Of a stretch of 64,000 nt of DNA, positions 1-8,080 are shown in pieces. The stretch is from SXOA01 sp046593355 (GTDB taxonomy: Bacteria; Planctomycetota; Planctomycetia; Pirellulales; Pirellulaceae). Below the pieces are notes generated by a model that searched no databases, was not told where the DNA came from, and saw nothing but the letters and a program-made list of their open reading frames with translations. The stretch is taken from positions 10,358 through 74,357 of the forward strand of contig JBKJNY010000233.1 of the NCBI GenBank assembly GCA_046593355.1, written 5' to 3'. The number at the start of each line of letters is the position of its first letter. Position 1 is the first letter of the stretch. A program made the translations under genes and the position numbers.

Positions 1-1359
1 GGCCGGGTTGTGGCTGCCGTCGTCTTGGCGGGCTTCCACGTAATCCTCGTGAATCGCCCGGGCCAGGCGGTCCAGGCGATCCTCGATGATCAGCTCCGCG
101 CTCGCGCCCGGCTCTTCCGACCCGAGCGCCACGAAACGCGCGCCCCCGGCTCGGCCGCCCGACAGAATCTGCTCCAGGTCTTGCGGCTGGTTTTGCCAGA
201 TGTAAATCGTCGTCGGCTGTTCCAGGACTTTCGCCGGCAGCGACAGAGCCAGAGCCAGCGAGAAGATATCGTCATCGCGGCAAATCGCGATGGCCAGATG
301 CGTCTCTGGATCGGCGGCCCAGGCAATCAATTGCCGGCGAATCTCGGCGTCCTCCAGCGATTGCGGCAAGAATCGCACCTGGCCGGCGCTGGCCGCTTGC
401 GGATAGCGGATCAGGAATTCCCGCTCGCGCTCGTGGGCCGCGGGATCCAGCACGAGGACTTCCACGCCACGTCCCCCGGCAAAATGGCCGATGCGGAGCG
501 CCTGCAGCAGGACGGCCTCTCCCATGGGGCTGAAATCGGCGATCACGAGGCGGACGTTCCGGGGAGGCGAGACGTCCAGCGGAGCGGTTGCCAAGGCAAG
601 GCGGGCGCTCTCCTCGAAGTAGCTGAGAAGCTGGGCGTCAAAATTCTGGTCGTGCGAGGTGAGGATGCGATGCTGGCGGAAGACCTCGGCCACTTCCCAC
701 TCGGAAACGTGGACCAGGCATTTGAGCACGCGCTCGCGTGGGCGAGTGACGGACGTCGCGGATTCCTTGGCCCGGAGGGCAATTTCCAGATTCACGCGGT
801 CGCTCTCGGAGGCAATCAACATATAATCCGCCCGCAAAATACCGGCCCGAGCCAACAGCGCCGCATCCGTGGCATCGCCAATGAGCACGATCGCCCCTCG
901 TGCTCTACAGCCGGCCAGATGCTCGTTGGTCTCGCTGACCTCAATGGCGACCACCGCGAATTTCCTCGCCCGCAGGCCCTGCACAAGCTGGGCTCCTCGC
1001 CGCCCCAGCCCGCAAACAATCGCATGTCCTTTGAGCCGCGACAGCCGCCACTCCAGCCACTGATCGTGGAAGAGGCGGGAGAGCGTTTCCCAAATCGCCA
1101 GTCCCAGAAACAGAGCCGCCAGCAGCCGGGCGACGTGGAGCTGCCACACGACGTCCGCTTGCCTGGTATTGAACTCCATCACAAAGAGCTGCAGCGTGGA
1201 GTAGAGGACGGAGAGCCAAAACCAGGGGGAACTGGTGTCGGCACCCTGGCTCCCGCCGTGATCGATAAAAAAGCCCCACATCCCCAGGAGAATCGCGGGC
1301 AACAGTGCGCAGGCCGCAACTGCTCGGGGCCAAGTACACCAGCGGCGAAGGAGCTTCAT
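1..1359 (-). CDS. TrkA-N/RCK membrane protein with C-terminal RyR-like segment (3' end cut by window)
   Basis: The reading frame is open from an ATG at 1359 to the window edge, giving 453 codons with no stop. About three hydrophobic segments (residues 12-32, 46-62, 75-91) precede a Rossmann-type nucleotide-binding domain starting at GHAIVCGLGRRGAQL (111-125), with the acidic strand end VVAIEVSE and the IGDATD motif typical of TrkA-N/RCK domains. A second Rossmann-like half follows from about residue 265. The last visible part (DRLDRLARAIHEDYVEARQ) resembles the RyR domain found on some bacterial TrkA-N proteins. This suggests a nucleotide-gated ion channel or transporter regulator in the inner membrane; the ion is inferred only. 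No strong Shine-Dalgarno is visible. It lies downstream of the PDZ gene on the same strand, beyond a terminator. Confidence 0.8.
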   Translation of the reverse strand, partial: MKLLRRWCTWPRAVAACALLPAILLGMWGFFIDHGGSQGADTSSPWFWLSVLYSTLQLFVMEFNTRQADVVWQLHVARLLAALFLGLAIWETLSRLFHDQWLEWRLSRLKGHAIVCGLGRRGAQLVQGLRARKFAVVAIEVSETNEHLAGCRARGAIVLIGDATDAALLARAGILRADYMLIASESDRVNLEIALRAKESATSVTRPRERVLKCLVHVSEWEVAEVFRQHRILTSHDQNFDAQLLSYFEESARLALATAPLDVSPPRNVRLVIADFSPMGEAVLLQALRIGHFAGGRGVEVLVLDPAAHEREREFLIRYPQAASAGQVRFLPQSLEDAEIRRQLIAWAADPETHLAIAICRDDDIFSLALALSLPAKVLEQPTTIYIWQNQPQDLEQILSGGRAGGARFVALGSEEPGASAELIIEDRLDRLARAIHEDYVEARQDDGSHNPA

Positions 1360-1386
1360 AGCCTGACGATTGTAATCGACTGGGGC

Positions 1387-1426
1387 AAAAAAAAGAGGCG
1401 TCCACGGATTACACCGTGGACGCCTC
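1387..1426 (-). terminator. Rho-independent terminator
   Basis: A perfect 13-bp stem (1395-1407 with 1414-1426, arm GAGGCGTCCACGG) with a 6-nt loop is followed on the minus strand by eight Ts (1394-1387). It ends the PDZ-protein transcript before the TrkA-N gene. Confidence 0.9.
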
Positions 1427-1440
1427 AAGAAGAGTACTCA

Positions 1441-1479
1441 TCTCGCTCCGCGAGATGGCTCCTCACGCGGAGCGTGAGG
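1441..1479. repeat. Twin-hairpin repeat, TCC/GGA-loop family
   Basis: Two short hairpins stand side by side: 1441-1455 (stem TCTCGC, loop TCC) and 1461-1479 (stem CCTCACGC, loop GGA). The same layout, with different stem sequences, occurs at 16197, 27037, 30018 and 44952. This copy lies just past the stop codon of the PDZ gene. Confidence 0.65.
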
Positions 1480-1488
1480 AATACTTTG

Positions 1489-2763
1489 TTACCGACGCCC
1501 GCGGAAAAGTCCGCGGCGGCCGCTGTTATAGCTGCGACTGTTGTTGTAGCCGCTGTTGGAATAGCCGCTGGCGGTGGGGGTCCGAACTGTCGCTTCCAGC
1601 GATGGGGCGTCGCCGTTGTCGAGGTTGGGACGCAAGGAGCTGCGAGCTTCGACGTTCGGGGCCTGGAAATCAACTTCCAATTGCCGAGTCTTCTCGCCGC
1701 GCTGCACTTCTAAGGCAATCGCGCCCGCCTCGGCCTTGGCGGCAAACTGGGACAGCTCCGCCCAAGTGCTCACCGGCTGCTTGTTGAAGTTGACGATGAC
1801 GTCGCCGCTGCGGAGGCCGGCGAAGTACGCGGCGGAACGGGGAGTCACCCGCCACACCACCACGCGGTCCGCAATGCGGTCATCGCCGACGATGCCGATT
1901 TGCTCCAGCCGATCACTTTCGTAGCTGTTGACGTGCGTCAGGAAAGTTTGCGGTTCCATGTAGATCGACTGCTGCTTCCCGCCGCGATTGACAATGACGG
2001 CCACGCGGCCATCGGCGACGTTGGACAAGAACAGGTATTGCATGAAGTCCGCCTGCCGGGCCACCCGCTGGCCGTTGACGGAGATAATGCGGTCCCCTTC
2101 CTCAAAGCCGAGCTTGGCAATCGGTCCTTGCGTGCCGACATCAGCGATGATGAGGCCATCGGTGGAATTGCGATTGAACCAGAGACCTACGTCGGCGGAT
2201 TGCAGGTCTTGCCAACGCAGACTGGCCCGAGCGCGACCCGAGGCGTTCAGCCCGCGAGCATCACGGACGGTGTCTCGCACGCCACGGACGGTATCGCCGG
2301 CAGCGTCGCGAGCATCGCGGATCGTATCGCGGGCGCCTTCGCGGGTGTCGCGGACGGTGTCACGAGCATCGCGAGCGGTATCACGGACTCCCTCGCGCGC
2401 ATCCTGCACGGTGTCGCGGGCATCCTTGGCCGTGTCCCGTGCGCTTTCGCGGACATCACGGGCAGTGTCGCGCACCCCTTCGCGGACGTCGCGAGCAGCG
2501 TCTCGCGCCGCGCCCGGTACGGGCTGGGCCGTGTCTTTAGCAGTGTCCTTGGCATCTTTGACAGCATCCTTAGCTGTGTCCGCGGCGTCCTGGACGGTCT
2601 CCTTTGCCGGCTCTACTGCCGGTGCGGGATCAACCGCGGGAACGACTGGCGCTGCCGGTACTGCAGGCAACTGGCCGAAGCTGGTGGAAGTCCAAACCAA
2701 AGCCGACAAACCGATGCTCGCTCCGAGCAAGCTTCTAGTCCATAAAGTCCATGCGTGCGTCAT
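1489..2763 (-). CDS. Secreted double-PDZ protein with long charged helical repeat arm
   Basis: 424 aa. The ATG at 2763 is chosen because GGAGGA lies 8 bases upstream and a signal peptide (hydrophobic stretch about 11-28) follows; upstream in-frame codons look non-coding. A Pro/Ala/Val linker (31-52) leads into residues 55-170, an almost uninterrupted series of units like ARDTVRDAREG with roughly 11-residue periodicity, rich in Arg, Asp, Ala and Thr and lacking Pro. This resembles the amphipathic repeats of LEA-type or apolipoprotein-like proteins. Two PDZ domains follow (about 190-280 with GDRIISVNGQRV, and 295-380 with AGLRSGDVIVNFNKQPV), then a Ser/Asn/Tyr-rich tail ending in a basic cluster. 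There is no protease domain, so an exported scaffold or adaptor is inferred. Confidence 0.85.
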   Translation of the reverse strand: MTHAWTLWTRSLLGASIGLSALVWTSTSFGQLPAVPAAPVVPAVDPAPAVEPAKETVQDAADTAKDAVKDAKDTAKDTAQPVPGAARDAARDVREGVRDTARDVRESARDTAKDARDTVQDAREGVRDTARDARDTVRDTREGARDTIRDARDAAGDTVRGVRDTVRDARGLNASGRARASLRWQDLQSADVGLWFNRNSTDGLIIADVGTQGPIAKLGFEEGDRIISVNGQRVARQADFMQYLFLSNVADGRVAVIVNRGGKQQSIYMEPQTFLTHVNSYESDRLEQIGIVGDDRIADRVVVWRVTPRSAAYFAGLRSGDVIVNFNKQPVSTWAELSQFAAKAEAGAIALEVQRGEKTRQLEVDFQAPNVEARSSLRPNLDNGDAPSLEATVRTPTASGYSNSGYNNSRSYNSGRRGLFRGRR

Positions 2764-3043
2764 GAAAACGTCCTCCGTAAAATGGAAACGAGACACCCGT
2801 TGCGGGTTGTTCGGAGTCCCTGATGCATACCGCGCGCCCGATGGTCGCCGTGAAGGGAAAAGATCGCACAAAAGGCGTGGAAACCCCCGTAAGCCGAAGA
2901 AAAACAATGACTTTGGAGCATTCGCAAATCGACCGCTAGCAGGTTGCGAGTTCACGTTGTGGACGCGCGGCGGACCGGTCTGCTTTCTCCGAAACCAGCC
3001 CCTGACGGGGAGGCTTGGAAGCGAGTGGGGGGTGACACCAAGC

Positions 3044-4609
3044 TCACTCCCACTCAATCGTTGCCGGCGGTTTGCTGCTGATGTCGTAGCAGACGCGGTT
3101 GACCCCCTTCACCTCGTTGATGATGCGGGTGCTCATGCGGGCCAGCACGTCGTAGGGGAGGTGGGACCAGTCGGCGGTCATGAAGTCGTCGGTGTTGACG
3201 CATCGCAGGGCCACGACGTTTTCGTAAGTCCGAGCGTCTCCCATCACCCCCACGCTTTGCACCGGCAGTAGCACGGCGAAAGCCTGCGACGTTTGGCGGT
3301 AGAGTCCCGCGCTCTTGATTTCCTCAATCATGATCGCGTCGGCTTCGCGGAGCACTTCGAGCCGCGGCCTGGTCACTTCGCCCAGGCAGCGGACGGCGAG
3401 GCCCGGGCCGGGAAACGGGTGCCGCCAGACCAGATCCTCCGGCAGGCCAAGCTCCAGCCCCAGCCGCCGCACTTCGTCCTTGAACAGATCCCGGAGCGGC
3501 TCGACAAGCTCAAAGCCGAGTTCCGCGGGAAGGCCGCCGACATTGTGATGCAGTTTGATGGTGGCCGCCGGTCCGTCCACGGCCGCGCCGCTTTCAATGA
3601 CATCGGGATACAGCGTGCCTTGGGCGAGGAAACGGGCGTCCGGGATTCCCTTGGCCTCTTCCTTAAAGCATTCGATGAAGGCGTGCCCGATGCGGCGGCG
3701 CTTTTCCTGCGGCTCGGTGATGCCCTCAAGCGCTTTCAGGAACCGCGCTTCGCCATCGACAACGTGCAGGTCGGTCTTGAAGTGGCTGCTGAACTCCGCG
3801 ATGACCGCCGCCTGCTCGTCTTTGCGAAGCAGGCCGTTGTTCACCAGGATGCACGAGAGGCGCGATCCGATGGCTCGGTAGAGCAGGGCCGCGGTGACGG
3901 CGGAATCGACCCCACCAGAGAGCCCGCAGATGACGCGGGCGTCGCCTATGCGCTCGCGCATCTGTTCGACGGCTTCCTTGGCGAAATCCCCCAGCCGCCA
4001 CGAGCCGCTGCACCCGCAGACCGCGGTCAGGAAATTGTGGAACAGCGTGCCGCCGATGGGAGTGTGCGTGACCTCTGGATGGAATTGCAGGCCATAGACC
4101 GGCAGCTTTTTGTGCTTCACCGCGGCGATGGGGCAAGTGGCGGTGCCGGCCAGCGAGACGAAGTCGTCAGAAACCCGCGTCACCTGGTCCCCGTGGCTCA
4201 TCCAGACGTCAAAGTGGTCCGTCACTCCGGCAAACAGCCCCTCCGCTTGCTTGAGCTGGCAGCGGGCTCGGCCGAACTCGCGGGCGGGCACATTGGTGAC
4301 CTTGCCGCCAAGCGTGTCGCAGGCGAGCTGCATTCCGTAGCAAATTCCCAGGACGGGAATCCCCAGCGAGAAAATCCGCACATCGCACTTGGGGGCTCCC
4401 GTTTCGTAAACGCTCGAAGGCCCGCCGGAAAGGATCAGTCCCTTGGGGGCGTGTTTTTGCACCTGCTCCGCCGTGATGTCGTGCCGGACGATTTCGCAGT
4501 AGACGTGGTTCTCCCGCACGCGGCGGGCGATGAGCTGGGCGTACTGAGCGCCGAAATCGAGCACCAGGACGCGCTCGTCGGCAATGCGGGGAGTGTTGGA
4601 GGTGGTCAT
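3044..4609 (-). CDS. guaA: GMP synthase (glutamine-hydrolysing)
   Basis: 521 aa, close to the 525 aa of E. coli GuaA. It amidates XMP to GMP using glutamine and ATP, the last step of guanine nucleotide synthesis. The N-terminal class I glutamine amidotransferase domain has the nucleophile in GICYGMQ (Cys90) and the His/Glu pair in GLQFHPEVTHT. The ATP pyrophosphatase P-loop is GLSGGVDSAV (about 232). The C-terminal dimerisation domain ends in the family-typical TIEWE. The ATG at 4609 (MTTSNTP) is preferred over the longer open frame from 4798, which adds 63 atypical residues. It is transcribed divergently from the MFS transporter gene, sharing 213 bp of intergenic DNA. Confidence 0.96.
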   Translation of the reverse strand: MTTSNTPRIADERVLVLDFGAQYAQLIARRVRENHVYCEIVRHDITAEQVQKHAPKGLILSGGPSSVYETGAPKCDVRIFSLGIPVLGICYGMQLACDTLGGKVTNVPAREFGRARCQLKQAEGLFAGVTDHFDVWMSHGDQVTRVSDDFVSLAGTATCPIAAVKHKKLPVYGLQFHPEVTHTPIGGTLFHNFLTAVCGCSGSWRLGDFAKEAVEQMRERIGDARVICGLSGGVDSAVTAALLYRAIGSRLSCILVNNGLLRKDEQAAVIAEFSSHFKTDLHVVDGEARFLKALEGITEPQEKRRRIGHAFIECFKEEAKGIPDARFLAQGTLYPDVIESGAAVDGPAATIKLHHNVGGLPAELGFELVEPLRDLFKDEVRRLGLELGLPEDLVWRHPFPGPGLAVRCLGEVTRPRLEVLREADAIMIEEIKSAGLYRQTSQAFAVLLPVQSVGVMGDARTYENVVALRCVNTDDFMTADWSHLPYDVLARMSTRIINEVKGVNRVCYDISSKPPATIEWE

Positions 4610-4822
4610 AACGCAAGCGACCCGCGGCAGGGCGGGTCGAGAAAGTGTCAGATTGGAAACGTCCCATTCTACCGTTGGAAGGGCCGGGCAGGAGGGGGAC
4701 ATTTCTCGTGGTTTTATGGCAAGATTGTGGCGGGCGATTGCTTTCGTCAGCCCGCTTTCTCGCTTAGAATGCCGGGCCTTCCGAGATTGCGTATCCATTC
4801 TTGCCAGCCGGTCGAGGATTCC

Positions 4823-6340
4823 ATGAAAGAAGGCGCTCCCCCGCTAATCACCCTGCGCTTAAGCGTGATGATGTTCCTGCAGTTCTTTCTGTGGGGAGCC
4901 TGGTACGTCACCCCTTACCTGTTCCTGGGAAAGATCAATTTCTCGGGGACGGAAATCGGCTGGACGTACTCCGTCGGCCCGATTGCGGGGATGATTTCTC
5001 CCTTCTTCGTGGGCATGTTCGCGGATCGCTTCTTTGCCACCGAGCGGATCATGGGGGTGCTGCATTTGATCGGGGGAATGATCATGCTGGCCGCCGCCTT
5101 CTACATGGGCACGGAGACTCCCAGCCCGCTGTTGGTGAACCTGATCTTCTTCGGCCACATGCTCTGCTACTTTCCGACGCTCGCCCTGACGAACACCTTG
5201 GCGCTGCACAACATGACGGATGCGGAGAAGCAGTTCCCCTGGATTCGCGTCTGGGGAACCATCGGCTGGATCGCGGCCGGCGTGTGCATCGGCCTGTTGG
5301 GCTGGGATGCGGACATCAAAATGTTCTATGTCGCCGGTTTCGCGGCCTTCGTGATGGGAGTCTATAGCTTCACGCTCCCGCACACACCGCCGCCGTCAGC
5401 CGGCAAGGAAGTTTCGATCCGTGAGTTGATTGGGATCGACGCGCTGATCCTGCTGAAGAATCCATCGTACGCCACGTTCATGTTCAGCTCGTTTCTAATT
5501 TGCATTCCGCTGGCGTTCTATTATCAAATGGCGGGTAAATTCGCGGATAGCGCCGGTCTGGCCAGCCCGGCTTTCAAAATGACCTTCGGGCAAATGTCGG
5601 AAATCATCTTTATGCTCGTCATGCCGTTTTTCTTCGCCCGGCTGGGGGTGAAGTGGATGCTGTTCGTCGGAATGCTGGCCTGGGTGATCCGCTATGCCCT
5701 GTTCGCCCTCGGAGCGGACGACCGGGTGGCCTGGATGGTTCTCACCGGGATCATCCTGCACGGCATCTGCTACGACTTCTTCTTCGTGACGGGGCAGATT
5801 TACACGGACAAGGTCGCGCCATCCGCCATTCGCGGTCAGGCTCAGGGGATGCTCGTCCTCTTTACCATCGGTCTGGGAATGTTTATCGGGGCCCAGGTCG
5901 CGGGCCGCGTCGAAAACTACTACACGCTGGACAAGTCCAGCATTGCGGCGGACCAAACGAAAGCCGCGGAACTGAAGGCTCAAATCAAAACCATTGAAGA
6001 CACGAAAATGAAACCGGTGCAGGACAAGATTGAAGAGCTGATGGGCCTGAAAGGCAAAGCCCCGCACGAGCGATTCCTGATTCAAATGACTGGGGAGAGC
6101 GGCAACAACAGCGCCGAAATTGCCTCACTCAATAAGGAACTGGCGCAGCACCGCGACGAGCGGAGCAAGCTGGTCATTCAGCTGGTGAAGTGGCGGCAGG
6201 TCTGGACGTTCCCGGCCATCTTTGCCGGCATCATCATGGTCCTGTTCGCACTGGTATTCCGCGACAATGCAAAGCCTGGCGCGGCGCGGACTTTGCCCGA
6301 GGTGCTGCCGCGCGATGAGTTTCCTCCCCCGGGGCACTAA
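4823..6340 (+). CDS. MFS transporter, nucleoside:proton symporter (NupG)-like
   Basis: 505 aa. The ATG at 4823 follows GAGGA and begins MKEGAPPLITLRLSVMMFLQ; the much longer open frame upstream runs antisense through guaA and is not coding. About twelve membrane segments are visible, starting with FLQFFLWGAWYVTPYLFLG, which matches the start of NupG/XapB-type nucleoside permeases. Between the last two helices lies an unusual hydrophilic insertion of roughly 100 residues (about 375-475) with heptad-like Lys/Glu/Leu patterning, probably a coiled coil. Adjacency to guaA fits a purine-related substrate, but that is inference. Confidence 0.85.
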   Translation: MKEGAPPLITLRLSVMMFLQFFLWGAWYVTPYLFLGKINFSGTEIGWTYSVGPIAGMISPFFVGMFADRFFATERIMGVLHLIGGMIMLAAAFYMGTETPSPLLVNLIFFGHMLCYFPTLALTNTLALHNMTDAEKQFPWIRVWGTIGWIAAGVCIGLLGWDADIKMFYVAGFAAFVMGVYSFTLPHTPPPSAGKEVSIRELIGIDALILLKNPSYATFMFSSFLICIPLAFYYQMAGKFADSAGLASPAFKMTFGQMSEIIFMLVMPFFFARLGVKWMLFVGMLAWVIRYALFALGADDRVAWMVLTGIILHGICYDFFFVTGQIYTDKVAPSAIRGQAQGMLVLFTIGLGMFIGAQVAGRVENYYTLDKSSIAADQTKAAELKAQIKTIEDTKMKPVQDKIEELMGLKGKAPHERFLIQMTGESGNNSAEIASLNKELAQHRDERSKLVIQLVKWRQVWTFPAIFAGIIMVLFALVFRDNAKPGAARTLPEVLPRDEFPPPGH

Positions 6341-6413
6341 AACTGGCCACCAAGCATTACTCTCGCCAGGGAGCGGAGGTCCAAGAATTTCCGACATTCT
6401 GGCTGCCGAGGTC

Positions 6414-6442
6414 TTGACGACGCCAACCCAGTTGTATACATT
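6414..6442 (+). promoter_or_regulatory. Sigma70-type promoter with conserved spacer, no gene downstream
   Basis: TTGACG (6414-6419) is followed 17 bases later by TACATT (6437-6442), within GTATACAT. The stretch is nearly identical, including the spacer core GCCAACCCA and the trailing TTGTT, to the promoter at 61192-61219. The only thing downstream on this strand within 900 bp is a set of palindromes. Confidence 0.5.
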
Positions 6443-6468
6443 TGTTTCTATAGGCGGCGCAGCGATGC

Positions 6469-6519
6469 TGGAGTCCCGCCTCTAGGCGGTCTTAAGAGCC
6501 GCCTGAAGGCGGGACTCCA
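6469..6519. repeat. Nested palindrome
   Basis: The outer arms TGGAGTCCCGCCT (6469-6481) and its exact complement (6507-6519) enclose an inner stem AGGCGG/CCGCCT (6484-6504) around CTTAAG. It lies in the 390-bp gene-free stretch 6341-6730 between converging genes and could act as a bidirectional terminator. Confidence 0.75.
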
Positions 6520-6597
6520 ACGCGGACCGTCGCGAAGATCTTTGACATTTTGGTGGTATGGAAAGCGGAGAGGGGAGACTGCCATTCCAGCACTGGG

Positions 6598-6681
6598 TGT
6601 TGCGAAACCGAGGAGGTTTCGCAACACATCCCCCCGATTTCTCCCCGTGGGCGCGTTGTGAAACTCGGAGGGTTTCACAAC
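6598..6681. repeat. Two related hairpins with GTTTC-AAC stems
   Basis: Hairpin 6598-6626 has a perfect 12-bp stem (TGTTGCGAAACC) and loop GAGGA. Hairpin 6655-6681 has stem GTTGTGAAAC. The arms differ by paired changes (GCG/CGC versus GTG/CAC), so structure is kept while sequence shifts. No coding potential is seen here. Confidence 0.75.
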
Positions 6682-6730
6682 ACAAAGCGAAAGCCTGCGG
6701 ATTACGAAAGGTCTTGATTTCACGCCGCTG

Positions 6731-7180
6731 CTATGCGAATGACTTGCCTTCCACGGCGGCGATTTTGTCCCTAACGTCTGCCGGTATCGCGCAGGACTTT
6801 TGCTGGCCGTAATCAAACAACACAACTACCGAGTCCGATTTCGCCGCGATGGCTTGGAGAGAGTCCGAAAAAATGGCGTGCTCCATGGAGACGCTTTTAT
6901 TGCCGATGCGCGTGATGCGAGCGCCGATGCGAACGGTGTCGGGATAATTGAGCTGACGCAGGTAGTCGCACTTGATCGAGGCCAGGATCGGCCCCAGATT
7001 TGCCTGGGACATGAGAGCCTGGAGGCCTGTATCGTTCAAGTAAGCCACGCGGGCCGATTCACACCAGCGGAAGTAGACGACGTTGTTGACGTGGCCGAAG
7101 GCGTCCTGGTCTCCCCATAAGATGGGTAAGGTGAGGATGATGGGATAATCCTTGAGTAGGTCAGGCAAGTTCGGATTCAT
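6731..7180 (-). CDS. Acyl-CoA thioesterase, 4HBT hotdog family (YbgC-like)
   Basis: 149 aa, the usual length of a single hotdog domain. The family motif WGDQDAFGHVNNVVYFRW (about 23-40) contains the catalytic-type Asp and the GHVNN turn, and the strand pattern in KCDYLRQLNYPDTVRIGARI fits 4-hydroxybenzoyl-CoA thioesterase relatives. It is expected to hydrolyse acyl-CoA esters in the cytoplasm; the substrate cannot be read from sequence. It stands alone, converging with the MFS gene across a palindrome-rich spacer. Confidence 0.88.
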   Translation of the reverse strand: MNPNLPDLLKDYPIILTLPILWGDQDAFGHVNNVVYFRWCESARVAYLNDTGLQALMSQANLGPILASIKCDYLRQLNYPDTVRIGARITRIGNKSVSMEHAIFSDSLQAIAAKSDSVVVLFDYGQQKSCAIPADVRDKIAAVEGKSFA

Positions 7181-7224
7181 GCCTGCCAGTAGAGCAGAGG
7201 GGCCAGAGGTTCGTCGAGGCCGAA

Positions 7225-7251
7225 GTAGGACGGAGCATTGCTCCGTCCTAC
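7225..7251. repeat. GTAGGA-type hairpin
   Basis: A perfect 11-bp stem (GTAGGACGGAG and its complement) with loop CATTG lies between the divergent thioesterase and ABC transporter genes. Related GTAGGAT/GGTAGGC hairpins occur at 33407, 34529 and 53594. Confidence 0.6.
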
Positions 7252-7348
7252 GATGCTAGCGATTGCCCTTCACACCCTTTTCAATGCCAGCGGATTCAGG
7301 GATAACGAGGGATTGGTTTCCCCGATTCGCTCCTCCTGGGCGGCACTC

Positions 7349-8080
7349 ATGTTTGTCCTTGAAACCCGGTCCCTGCGAAAGTCGTTTGGCGAAGGGGAAG
7401 CCGCCGTGGAGGCCCTGCGAGGGGTCGATTTGGGAGTTCAGCAGGGGGAGCTGCTAGCCATCATGGGCCGTTCGGGTTCAGGGAAGAGCACGCTCCTGAC
7501 GTTGCTCGGCGGCGTGGACGTCCCAACCTCCGGCCAGGTTTTGCTGGAAGGGGTCGATTTGGCCACGATGACCGACGACCAGCGGACCCTCATCCGCCGC
7601 CGCCGCATCGGCTTCATCTTCCAGCAATTCAATCTCTTACCCATATTAACTGCTGAAGAGAATGTTTCTTTGCCGCTGGAACTGGACGGTATTTCCGCGG
7701 CGGAAGCCAAAAAGCGAGCCACCGAGAAGCTGGAGATGGTGGGGCTGGCCAACCGCAAAACGCACATCCCGGGCAAAATGTCCGGCGGCGAGCAGCAGCG
7801 GGTGGCTGTCGCCCGGGCCCTCGTTATCGAGCCCACGTTTTTGCTGGCCGACGAGCCCACCGGCAACCTGGACACTTCCAACAGCAAACGGGTGATGTCG
7901 CTGCTCCGCAAGCTGGTCGAGGACCACCAGCAAACCATTGTCATGGTGACGCACGACCCCGCGGTTTCCGCTCAGGCGGACCGAATCATCCACCTCTTGG
8001 ACGGCCAGGTGGAACGGGAAGAGATACTGAGGGAGCGGCGGAGTATTACCGCTCAACTCGCGGAGGCCCGCCCCCGATGA
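7349..8080 (+). CDS. ABC transporter ATP-binding protein (LolD/MacB type)
   Basis: 243 aa. The start ATG at 7349 begins MFVLETRSLRKSFG. Walker A is GRSGSGKST (about 40-48), the Q-loop FQQFNLLP, the signature MSGGEQQRVAVARAL, Walker B FLLADEPTGNLD and the H-loop VTHD. This is the class that powers FtsX-like permeases in lipoprotein release, macrolide export or periplasmic signalling rather than import. The stop overlaps the permease start by four bases (ATGA), so the two are translationally coupled subunits. Confidence 0.95.
   Translation: MFVLETRSLRKSFGEGEAAVEALRGVDLGVQQGELLAIMGRSGSGKSTLLTLLGGVDVPTSGQVLLEGVDLATMTDDQRTLIRRRRIGFIFQQFNLLPILTAEENVSLPLELDGISAAEAKKRATEKLEMVGLANRKTHIPGKMSGGEQQRVAVARALVIEPTFLLADEPTGNLDTSNSKRVMSLLRKLVEDHQQTIVMVTHDPAVSAQADRIIHLLDGQVEREEILRERRSITAQLAEARPR

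Noticed and set aside
10..1713. 567-codon open frame on the plus strand
   Set aside because: It is antisense to the TrkA-N gene, whose minus-strand frame shows clear domains; the plus product is Arg/Gln-rich with no motif.
3293..4822. Apparent 510-residue N-terminal extension of the MFS transporter
   Set aside because: It runs antisense through guaA and has no membrane or domain pattern; the transporter starts at its own ribosome site at 4823.
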